Shown: positions 1-4,809 of the stretch, piece by piece
Position numbering within the stretch: the stretch's first letter is position 1
Layout: every line of letters starts with the position of its first letter
Source: Gammaproteobacteria bacterium
GTDB lineage: Bacteria; Pseudomonadota; Gammaproteobacteria; SG8-11
Reading direction: 5' to 3'
DNA length: 6,103 bases
NCBI GenBank assembly: GCA_016200445.1
Contig: JACQEQ010000296.1
Coordinates: 1-6,103 of the forward strand
The notes under the pieces: model-generated
What the model saw: the letters and a program-made list of their open reading frames with translations, nothing else
What the model was told of the DNA's origin: nothing
The model's database searches: none
Translations under genes and position numbers: made by a program

Positions 1-505
1 GCAAATACCGCAAAATGTCTTGATACAGCACGCAGCGGCCGCGCCCGGCGCCGTCGCGCAGCCGGATACCGCAAATCACATCGGCTTTCTCGCCTTCCAG
101 CCGCGCTTCTAAATCTTCCACGCTGCATTCTTTGTAGATTATTTCGAGCTCAGGGCGCCCCTGTTTGAACGGCTCGAATAACGCCATCAGCCGCTTGCTG
201 TCGATGATCGGCGAAAATGCCACGCGTAATAATCTGCGCTGCGGATTCAAAAACGTTGCCGCCTGCCGTTCCAGATCGCCGACCGAAGTCAGCACACCTT
301 CGAGCGAGCTTAAAATATGCCGGCCAAAGGCGCTGAGCTCGACGCGTCGCGTGGTGCGCTTGAACAACTTCGCGCCCAACTCCGTTTCCAGATCGGAAAC
401 CGCATTCGACACGGTCGGTTGCGCTACCCCGCACACGCGCGCCGCCGCGCTGAACGAGCCGGTTTCGGCCACCACTTTCACGTAATTAAGTTGCACCAGA
501 TTCAT
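1..505 (-). CDS. LysR-type transcriptional regulator, N-terminal part (C-terminus beyond window)
   Basis: The minus strand reads open from an ATG at 505 to the left edge, giving 168 residues that begin MNLVQLNYVKVVAETGSFSA. Residues 1-60 form the LysR winged helix-turn-helix: SFSAAARVCGVAQPTVSNAV (18-37), then DLETELGAKLFKRTTRRVELSAFG, which matches the family's LE-x-x-LG-x-x-LF-x-R signature. A linker helix follows (about 62-90), and the first effector-binding strand starts near residue 91 (RRLLRVAFSPIIDS). Family members are usually about 300 residues, so a little under half is missing. A purine-rich GGGATAAGG lies just upstream of the start. The gene is divergent from the DUF4142 gene at 640, and a perfect palindrome lies between them, the usual arrangement for a LysR regulator controlling its neighbour and itself. 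The family call is secure; the effector is unknown because the ligand domain is cut. The operator has the OxyR-like ATAG-N7-CTAT form, but the diagnostic OxyR cysteines would fall outside the window. Confidence 0.93.
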   Translation of the reverse strand, partial: MNLVQLNYVKVVAETGSFSAAARVCGVAQPTVSNAVSDLETELGAKLFKRTTRRVELSAFGRHILSSLEGVLTSVGDLERQAATFLNPQRRLLRVAFSPIIDSKRLMALFEPFKQGRPELEIIYKECSVEDLEARLEGEKADVICGIRLRDGAGRGRCVLYQDILRYL

Positions 506-526
506 AAAACCTTATCCCGGCGTATT

Positions 527-543
527 AATAGCCATTGGCTATT
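527..543. promoter_or_regulatory. Perfect 17-bp palindrome, LysR-box candidate operator
   Basis: AATAGCCA-T-TGGCTATT is a perfect inverted repeat with 8-bp arms around one central base. It contains the LysR-family T-N11-A core (T529, A541) and reads ATAG-N7-CTAT, the half-operator form known for OxyR and related regulators. It sits 21 bp upstream of the lysR start and about 96 bp upstream of the DUF4142 start. The inference is that the adjacent LysR protein binds here, repressing itself and controlling the divergent gene. No second 17-bp copy is present in the gap. Confidence 0.7.
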
Positions 544-576
544 TCTGTATTTTAATATGCCTGATTCACGAATAGA

Positions 577-595
577 TATGCTGCGGCATAGCATA
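577..595. repeat. Imperfect second inverted/direct repeat in the divergent promoter
   Basis: TATGC-TGCG-GCATA (577-590) is an inverted repeat with 5-bp arms, and GCATA is repeated immediately (586-590 and 591-595). It lies about 48 bp from the centre of the 527-543 palindrome, on the DUF4142 side. It could be a weaker activation site for the same regulator or a site for another protein. The arms are short enough to arise by chance. Confidence 0.25.
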
Positions 596-639
596 CACAT
601 CGAGCACCATCCACGAGCAAATAATTTCAGGAGATTAAT

Positions 640-1176
640 ATGAAGTACATAATCAAGACATTATCCGCAGGACTGCTGATCACCTCTGGAATCGTGAGCA
701 CCAATAGCAATGCGGGAGCGAAACTCGACGACGCGACGATCCTCGCGATCTTCGACCAGACGAATACCGCCGATCTCTGGGCCGGGCGGCTCGCGGTCAA
801 GAAAGGCATGTCGGAAGATGTGCAGATGTTAGGCAAGATGGTAGCGGTGGATCATGTCGCGGTTCAACAGATGGGGCGCGATCTGGCGACGAAGCTCGGC
901 ATTATTCCAACTCCGCCGGACAACGACACCAGCGCCGAGAACCTGGCCAAAACGGTGGCGATGTTACAGTCAAAATCTGGCTCCGAATTCGACCGCGCGT
1001 ATTTGCAGCATGAAGTCGTGTTCCATCAATCCGTGGTCGACGCGATCAAGAAAACCTTGCTGCCTGCTATCCAAAACGAACAGCTCCGGGAGCTGGTTAA
1101 TAAAGTGCTACCCGGTTTCGAGCAGCATTTAGCAGAAACCAAAGCGGCGGCGAAGAAATTCGGGATTGAAAAATAA
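640..1176 (+). CDS. DUF4142 domain protein, secreted, ferritin-like helical fold
   Basis: This is a 178-residue protein. AGGAG at 629-633, six bases before the ATG, supports the start. Residues 1-25 look like a Sec signal peptide: MKYIIK, a hydrophobic core LSAGLLITSGIV, and a small-residue site near NAG-A, so the mature protein should be periplasmic or exported. The remainder fits DUF4142, a family predicted to adopt a four-helix ferritin-like bundle. Visible family hallmarks are the first helix FDQTNTADLWAGRLAVKKG, MVAVDHVAVQQMGRDLATKLGI around D71-H72, and FDRAYLQHEVVFHQ (117-130) with H124 and H129. The acidic and histidine residues could bind metal, but no complete ferritin iron site is evident. 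The biochemical role of DUF4142 is poorly established; members are often linked to stress or envelope functions. The gene is divergent from a LysR regulator and probably its target. It converges on the oxidoreductase gene, with 45 bp between the stop codons. Confidence 0.9.
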   Translation: MKYIIKTLSAGLLITSGIVSTNSNAGAKLDDATILAIFDQTNTADLWAGRLAVKKGMSEDVQMLGKMVAVDHVAVQQMGRDLATKLGIIPTPPDNDTSAENLAKTVAMLQSKSGSEFDRAYLQHEVVFHQSVVDAIKKTLLPAIQNEQLRELVNKVLPGFEQHLAETKAAAKKFGIEK

Positions 1177-1196
1177 TGGTTCGTTGGCCCGTATAT

Positions 1197-1215
1197 TTAC
1201 CATCAGCGGCGGTAA
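1197..1215. terminator. Weak hairpin between convergent genes
   Basis: TTACC (1197-1201) and GGTAA (1211-1215) can pair around a nine-base loop in the 45-bp gap between two convergent stop codons. The position suits a bidirectional terminator, but the stem is only 5 bp and no T-tract follows on either strand. It may not terminate transcription at all. Confidence 0.2.
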
Positions 1216-1221
1216 CAAAGA

Positions 1222-2898
1222 TTAATGGCTCCGCCAGCCGCGTTGCACTGCCAGTAGCTCGGTGTTGCGCTCTGCGAGCGCCGCAATCGTCATTAGTGGA
1301 TTGGCGCCAAGCGAACGCGGAATGACGGAACCGTCCATCACCAGCAGAGTTGAATACACCGCATCGCCTTGCTGGCTCGAATATACCTGCCCGCGATGAT
1401 TTACCACACCGCCGCCCGCATCGTCGGCCATGCAACAGCCGCCGAGCGGGTGGCCGGTAATCACGCTGTGGTGCGTGAGCGCATTCCACACCGGGTTTTT
1501 AATGTAGGTGCCGCCCAAGGTTTCGGTAATGGCGTGCATGCGTCGATGAGCACGTTCGAGCTCGGGTTGTTTACCGGCGCCGGGCCAACGCGCACGCAAG
1601 CGGTCGTTGTCGAGATACAGCATTCCGGCAGCGGTGTCGTGTCCGGCGGCGACCATGAACAATGTGTTATGTACTGCTCCCTGCTGAGCACCTAGAACAT
1701 TGCTGCGAAGCTCTCGTCCAATCTCTTTGAGTTTGTCAACCGCGCCGGGATCGGTGTCAACACCGGTTAGTTTTGAACCGGCCGCGAATAAAGCCGGCAA
1801 GAAAGCTGCGAATGCGCTGGGGAGCACGCCGTCTTCGAGCACCGCGTCCTGGCTCATGTCGGCCGCGCCGCTAAAATGGATCACGCCGTTGCTGCAAGGT
1901 CCGGGTGGCGTTGCAGCGGCGGCGGCCGCAGCACCGCGACCCACCCCGTTAATTTCACAATCATTGTTGTAGGCAAAGCCGACCATGTCGCCATTACCGG
2001 AAAATCTCTGCCCGGCCTGGGCAGACAACGGCAAGCCGTGTTGCGCAGAGCGCAGGAGTATTTCACTGCTACCCAGCGTTCCGGCTGCCAGCACCACCAC
2101 ATCGGCGGCGACAGAAAAGCTGCGCGTTGTAATACTCTCCGCTTCGATCTGAATGGCATGGCAGTGCACCTGCCAACGCTCGCCAGCGCGTTCAACATGC
2201 AGCACTTTAACTTGCGTAAAAACGGCGGCACCGTGCCGTACGGCGTCGGGCAGATAGTTCATCAACACAGTATTTTTAGCGTGGTAGTTACAACCCGTCA
2301 CGCAATCCCCGCAACTGGTGCAGGCATGTTGCATCACACCGGCGGCATTCACACCCTCTTTAAACGTAACGGCAATGGCGGCGGGTTCGACTTTAAGTTT
2401 GAGGACCTGCGCCGCCCTCTGCAATGCTGCATATTTCGCGACGGGCGGGTAACTCTCGGGGTAACAAGCGGGTGTCAACATTTGTTCCGCGCGAGCAAAG
2501 TAGGGCTGCCATTGTTCTGCGCGCAATGCAGCAGGCCAGGATGGGTCTTGCAATACGCGCGCGTCCGGCGTGAGGCAAATTCCGGCGTTGATCAACGAAG
2601 TGCCGCCCAAGCCGCAACCAACTACGACGTTAATCTCGGGGTTGTAACGCACATCAAACAGCGCCAGCGGCGAACCGATGCGGCCGAGCGGCGTGTCGGT
2701 TTGCACTTCCTTGAGAAATGCGAACGGCGTGCTTGGATATTCGCCCGGAATAATTTCACGACCGCGTTCCAGCAAACATACCTCGCGCCCTAAACGCGCT
2801 AACCGTGCAGCGGCCACTCCGCCGCCATATCCACTTCCGACGACAACGACCTCGTAGTGATCTTTTAATGTATCGATGTTGCTCGCAATTTTTTGCAT
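1222..2898 (-). CDS. GMC-family FAD oxidoreductase, cholesterol-oxidase type
   Basis: From the ATG at 2898 the protein has 558 residues. The ADP-binding motif VVVVGSGYGGGVAAARLA (about 17-34) ends its first strand with LLERG. The GMC signature GCGLGGTSLINAG is at 94-106, and VVVLAAGTLGSSEILL lies near 267-282. The C-terminus carries HPLGGC (483-488), MDGSVIPRSLGANPLMTIAALAERN, and N533. This His/Asn arrangement matches the cholesterol-oxidase branch, where these residues act at the flavin in alcohol oxidation. The substrate is not determined; a sterol or other hydrophobic alcohol is plausible. There is no signal peptide or twin-arginine motif, so the protein is probably cytoplasmic. An insert at 193-203, CTSCGDCVTGC, resembles an iron-sulfur ligand motif, and a run of seven alanines occurs at 323-329. 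The reading frame stays open upstream to ATG 2937 and TTG 2952, but the best ribosome site favours 2898. The SRPBCC gene ends 125 bp upstream on the same strand; cotranscription is possible. Confidence 0.9.
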   Translation of the reverse strand: MQKIASNIDTLKDHYEVVVVGSGYGGGVAAARLARLGREVCLLERGREIIPGEYPSTPFAFLKEVQTDTPLGRIGSPLALFDVRYNPEINVVVGCGLGGTSLINAGICLTPDARVLQDPSWPAALRAEQWQPYFARAEQMLTPACYPESYPPVAKYAALQRAAQVLKLKVEPAAIAVTFKEGVNAAGVMQHACTSCGDCVTGCNYHAKNTVLMNYLPDAVRHGAAVFTQVKVLHVERAGERWQVHCHAIQIEAESITTRSFSVAADVVVLAAGTLGSSEILLRSAQHGLPLSAQAGQRFSGNGDMVGFAYNNDCEINGVGRGAAAAAAATPPGPCSNGVIHFSGAADMSQDAVLEDGVLPSAFAAFLPALFAAGSKLTGVDTDPGAVDKLKEIGRELRSNVLGAQQGAVHNTLFMVAAGHDTAAGMLYLDNDRLRARWPGAGKQPELERAHRRMHAITETLGGTYIKNPVWNALTHHSVITGHPLGGCCMADDAGGGVVNHRGQVYSSQQGDAVYSTLLVMDGSVIPRSLGANPLMTIAALAERNTELLAVQRGWRSH

Positions 2899-2904
2899 GA
2901 GTTG

Positions 2905-2911
2905 TCCTTCT
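2905..2911 (-). promoter_or_regulatory. Ribosome binding site deciding the oxidoreductase start
   Basis: AGAAGGA on the minus strand lies six bases before the ATG at 2898, a near-ideal Shine-Dalgarno site. The in-frame alternatives at 2937 (ATG after AAAGGCGAG) and 2952 (TTG) have poorer sites. Residues before 2898 would also lie ahead of the first conserved FAD-domain strand, so they are not needed for the fold. Confidence 0.6.
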
Positions 2912-3023
2912 ATAGTGTTAGCGCTCCCACCGGCCATCTCGCCTTTATTCAAGAAGCTACGCGGCGTTTAAGCGGAGCAGACGACACCAGCCTCCCCTGA
3001 GCTAATAACCAAGATTTGACTTT

Positions 3024-3464
3024 TCAGCTGCGTGCTTCGGCGCGCCGCTTTAATGCCTGACTAGATTGCTCGTACAGTTGTACACCACGGCTTGCGAAGA
3101 TCGGCCACATCGGAGCCACTAACAGCCCGGTAAAAATTTCGCCTTGATGAAAACGCAGCCGGTTCGCGCCCAACACTTCGATCACATGATAGTGCTCGGC
3201 TCGCAGCAAGCCGGGAATCGGCAATGCGCCCGCCCAACGTAACTCAACCTCTGGCACCGAATTTAAAATCGCGGCCCGGGCTGGCAAGCTGCCGCCGGCG
3301 GGCAAGCTAAAACGGAAATGAATGTGTTCGCCTACGTGTATTTGACCGGATATTTCAGTGATGAACGGGTTCCAAGCCGGGTAGTTTTTAAAATCTGTCA
3401 ATATTTGCCACACCCGCTGCGCACTGGCTTGAATATCGACCTGGGTGTTTATTTCACGCTGCAT
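3024..3464 (-). CDS. SRPBCC (START-like/polyketide cyclase-type) ligand-binding-fold protein
   Basis: This 146-residue protein has a typical SRPBCC layout: an N-terminal strand INTQVDIQASAQRVWQILTD (5-24), FKNYPAWNPFI (25-35), the strand pair GEHIHFRFSLP, and HQGEIFTGLLVAPM (106-119), ending in the long C-terminal helix RGVQLYEQSSQALKRRAE. The fold encloses a hydrophobic cavity that binds lipids, sterols or aromatic compounds in known members; some act as cyclases or hydrolases and many have no assigned role. It has no signal peptide. The start is uncertain: ATG 3464 has GGA ten bases upstream, while an in-frame TTG at 3470 has the same GGA four bases upstream. The ATG sits in the loop of a small hairpin, GCTG-ATG-CAGC (3468-3458). 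The oxidoreductase gene follows on the same strand after a 125-bp gap, so this may be a substrate-binding partner (inference from order only). Confidence 0.85.
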   Translation of the reverse strand: MQREINTQVDIQASAQRVWQILTDFKNYPAWNPFITEISGQIHVGEHIHFRFSLPAGGSLPARAAILNSVPEVELRWAGALPIPGLLRAEHYHVIEVLGANRLRFHQGEIFTGLLVAPMWPIFASRGVQLYEQSSQALKRRAEARS

Positions 3465-3490
3465 CAGCAACTATTCCATTAACTTAGAAA

Positions 3491-3569
3491 CGGCGTGAAA
3501 AATATTGCTCGATTCCTCGGACATAAACAACTCGCATTTATTGAGCAACGTTGTGCGTCATTCACGCCG
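3491..3569 (-). ncRNA. Candidate structured leader with possible pseudoknot, upstream of the SRPBCC gene
   Basis: On the minus strand a 9-bp perfect stem, CGGCGTGAA (3569-3561) with TTCACGCCG (3499-3491), encloses two crossing helices. ACAAC (3554-3550) can pair with GTTGT (3531-3527), and GTTGCTC (3549-3543) can pair with GAGCAAT (3510-3504) with one G-U pair. The order A, B, A', B' is that of an H-type pseudoknot. It lies between a plausible -10 box near 3590 and the start at 3464, so it would be in the 5' leader. No known riboswitch class is recognised, and the short helices could be chance. Confidence 0.25.
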
Positions 3570-3582
3570 CGTTGAGTCGAAC

Positions 3583-3620
3583 TGATTATCTAGTAGAAGA
3601 CACTTATGATTATTGATTAT
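3583..3620. repeat. Three copies of TGATTAT
   Basis: TGATTAT occurs at 3583-3589, 3607-3613 and 3614-3620, the last two in tandem. On the minus strand these read ATAATCA and lie just upstream of, or overlap, the likely SRPBCC promoter. They could be binding sites or AT-rich promoter-upstream sequence; seven bases of AT-rich sequence repeat easily by chance. Confidence 0.35.
3585..3592 (-). promoter_or_regulatory. Candidate -10 element for the SRPBCC gene
   Basis: TAGATAAT on the minus strand contains GATAAT, a five-of-six match to the sigma-70 -10 consensus. No good -35 hexamer lies 16-18 bases upstream, where the ATAATC repeats are instead, so activator-dependent initiation or no promoter are both possible. 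If used, the transcript would start near 3578 and have a leader of about 110 bases. Confidence 0.3.
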
Positions 3621-3650
3621 TGTCGGTTACGAGAACGAAACCGGCAATAA
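3617..3650 (-). terminator. Hairpin downstream of the 310-residue gene
   Basis: TTATTGCCGGTT (3650-3639) and AACCGACAATAA (3628-3617) on the minus strand form a 12-bp stem with one G-T wobble and a 10-base loop. It begins 34 bases after the stop codon at 3685, in the right place for a terminator. The downstream sequence TCAATAATCAT is AT-rich but lacks a T-run, so this is a stem with a poor tail. It may instead stabilise the 3' end. Confidence 0.4.
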
Positions 3651-3684
3651 ATTTACAGGTCTTGATGGACTGCTGCTTGCAACC

Positions 3685-4617
3685 TCAGTCGTGCGGACGG
3701 CGTGAAGAATTTTCTGTGCCGATCTTGCTCCAGGGTTCACGCATCGGGTTGGTTAGCCACAACCAAAGTTTACGAAAAAAACCTAACGGTGGCGGAGGTA
3801 CCGCAGGTGGGGTCTGTTTTTGACCTACTACCGGCCTGGCTTGAACTGCGCTTAATGGCGGCGCTGCGTACGACGTTTCCGCAGATTCGACCGCCTCAAT
3901 CGGAAACGGCAGATCATCCAAGTCTTTACCGGCGTCGATGTGTTCAATATCTTTTTGCAAGCCCAGTTGGGTTTGCCGCAGCTCTTGTTTGATCGCTTCC
4001 GGAAACGCAGTATTTTTCAGCAAAATCTCCACGTCGTTTTTCATGGCGGCCACATCGGTGCGTATTTTGACTTTATATTGCGTTTCCTTTTTCTCAAGTA
4101 CGGCAATTTGTCTCTGTAGCTTGGCTTCCGGAACCGGCAGCGCGAGCGGCGTTGTGGCAATGCCGCGTTCGCGCAAGATGACGCGCAAACACACGGCGGT
4201 CTGCGCGCGGCGGCGGAACTCATCCAATAATTTATGGATACGTGCATCGTCCTTGCTGGATTCTGCGGCGTGCGCCGGGTTTGCGCCGGCCGGAAAATGC
4301 GTTTCATTCGCGTCGGCAATGGTCAGGATATTGTCGAAGTCCTGCCGTACCAGCCGGTCAACCGCTATGAGATCTTGTTGCAACGTATTGGAAGGCAGCT
4401 GTTTTACGTCTTCGCTCAATGCATCGTAAAAACGCACTGCGTGCTTCGGCACTTTGGACGATGCGCGGCCCAGCAACAGCACAGCCTGCAAGCCTTGATG
4501 CAACCGGCTCAGCGCGCGTGCAATTTTAATTACGTTTTGCAGCGTCTCTTTTTTGCTGCGCAGTATACGCAGCTCGTTAGATGGGTGCAGAACGTCGGTG
4601 GGAGTACCCTCGGTCAT
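3685..4617 (-). CDS. Unrecognised 310-residue protein with helical and proline-rich regions
   Basis: I do not recognise this family. The ATG at 4617 is fixed by an in-frame TAA two codons upstream, though no clear Shine-Dalgarno site precedes it. Residues 15-100 are a predicted helical block (ELRILRSKKETLQNVIKIAR, RALSRLHQGLQAVLLLG). Another helical stretch spans about 123-150. Residues 163-228 are rich in K/E/Q with leucine or isoleucine spacing (LQRQIAVLEKKETQYKVKIR), suggesting a coiled coil. A linker with prolines follows (252-278, TPPAVPPPPLG), then a tryptophan-rich amphipathic segment, FFRKLWLWLTNPMREPWSKI (280-299). There is no signal peptide or clear membrane span, so it is probably cytoplasmic, perhaps touching a membrane or partner through the C-terminus. 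Real coding is supported by the full-length open frame, the coherent heptad-like composition and the flanking hairpin. It lies 190 bp downstream of a hybrid histidine kinase on the same strand; no enzymatic motif is visible. Confidence 0.75.
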   Translation of the reverse strand: MTEGTPTDVLHPSNELRILRSKKETLQNVIKIARALSRLHQGLQAVLLLGRASSKVPKHAVRFYDALSEDVKQLPSNTLQQDLIAVDRLVRQDFDNILTIADANETHFPAGANPAHAAESSKDDARIHKLLDEFRRRAQTAVCLRVILRERGIATTPLALPVPEAKLQRQIAVLEKKETQYKVKIRTDVAAMKNDVEILLKNTAFPEAIKQELRQTQLGLQKDIEHIDAGKDLDDLPFPIEAVESAETSYAAPPLSAVQARPVVGQKQTPPAVPPPPLGFFRKLWLWLTNPMREPWSKIGTENSSRRPHD

Positions 4618-4647
4618 AGTTTACGCGAGTTCGTGGTGTGCCATTTT

Positions 4648-4718
4648 CGGTCTGATAAACATGTCATTTATTGACTTGGCGCTATGCGCCGCTTGCACTA
4701 TCTATCGACCGTTTATCA
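4648..4718. promoter_or_regulatory. Nested inverted repeats upstream of the 310-residue gene
   Basis: The 190-bp gap holds an 8-bp perfect inverted repeat, TGATAAAC (4653-4660) with GTTTATCA (4711-4718). Inside it are GTCA-TTTAT-TGAC (4663-4675) and the GC hairpin GGCGC-TAT-GCGCC (4678-4690). CGGTC (4648-4652) also matches GACCG (4707-4711). The region lies 30-100 bp upstream of the ATG at 4617, where a promoter and operators would be. No convincing -35/-10 pair for that gene was found. Confidence 0.3.
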
Positions 4719-4748
4719 AACAAGCTTTACCGGCGGATAATTGCGACG

Positions 4749-4771
4749 CGCTTCAGAAGCGAGAATTTTTT
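4749..4771 (+). terminator. Short hairpin followed by T6 on the plus strand
   Basis: CGCTT-CAG-AAGCG (4749-4761) is a 5-bp stem followed by AGAA and six T residues (4766-4771). It has the layout of an intrinsic terminator for a plus-strand transcript, although no plus-strand gene lies here. The short stem and the four-base gap before the T-run make it weak. A TTGACT at 4671-4676 could be the -35 of such a transcript, but the -10 is poor. Confidence 0.22.
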
Positions 4772-4793
4772 CTGGCTTTGCTGGGTGCGGGTA

Positions 4794-4809
4794 AGTGCCA
4801 TTCGGCACT
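4794..4809 (-). terminator. Hairpin overlapping the kinase stop codon
   Basis: AGTGCC-GAAT-GGCACT on the minus strand forms a perfect 6-bp stem with a four-base loop, starting inside the TAG stop at 4808-4810. It is placed to end the histidine kinase transcript, but the sequence that follows (TACCCGCACC) has no T-run. It may be a Rho-independent terminator remnant, an mRNA-stabilising hairpin or chance. Confidence 0.28.

Noticed and set aside
527..543. Calling the adjacent regulator OxyR because its operator is ATAG-N7-CTAT
   Set aside because: That pattern is shared by many LysR boxes, OxyR normally uses two spaced half-sites and only one is seen, and the redox cysteines lie beyond the window.
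150..643. Several open frames of about 94-108 codons on both strands over the lysR region
   Set aside because: They overlap the LysR gene, whose own frame encodes a clear helix-turn-helix. The 94-codon frame on the same strand is an out-of-frame shadow with Arg-rich, domain-free sequence.
1876..2793. A 305-codon plus-strand open frame antisense to the oxidoreductase
   Set aside because: It lies wholly within the well-supported minus-strand GMC gene, encodes no recognisable domain, and is rich in His, Arg and Ala as expected for a complementary frame in GC-rich coding DNA.
2899..2952. Longer N-terminus for the oxidoreductase (TTG 2952 or ATG 2937)
   Set aside because: The best Shine-Dalgarno site precedes ATG 2898, and the added residues (NKGEMAGGSANTIEGQL) do not resemble a signal peptide or FAD-domain sequence. 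ATG 2937 remains possible.
3620..3823. A 67-codon plus-strand frame reading into the end of the 310-residue gene
   Set aside because: It needs a non-ATG start inside the terminator-like hairpin, has no ribosome site, and mostly overlaps the opposite gene.
4234..4674. Plus-strand open frames of 146 and 163 codons (from 4234 and 3938) opposite the 310-residue gene
   Set aside because: Neither has a recognisable domain, and the translations are Cys- and Ser- or Arg-rich in the manner of antisense frames. The minus-strand frame has coherent helical and coiled-coil composition and is longer.
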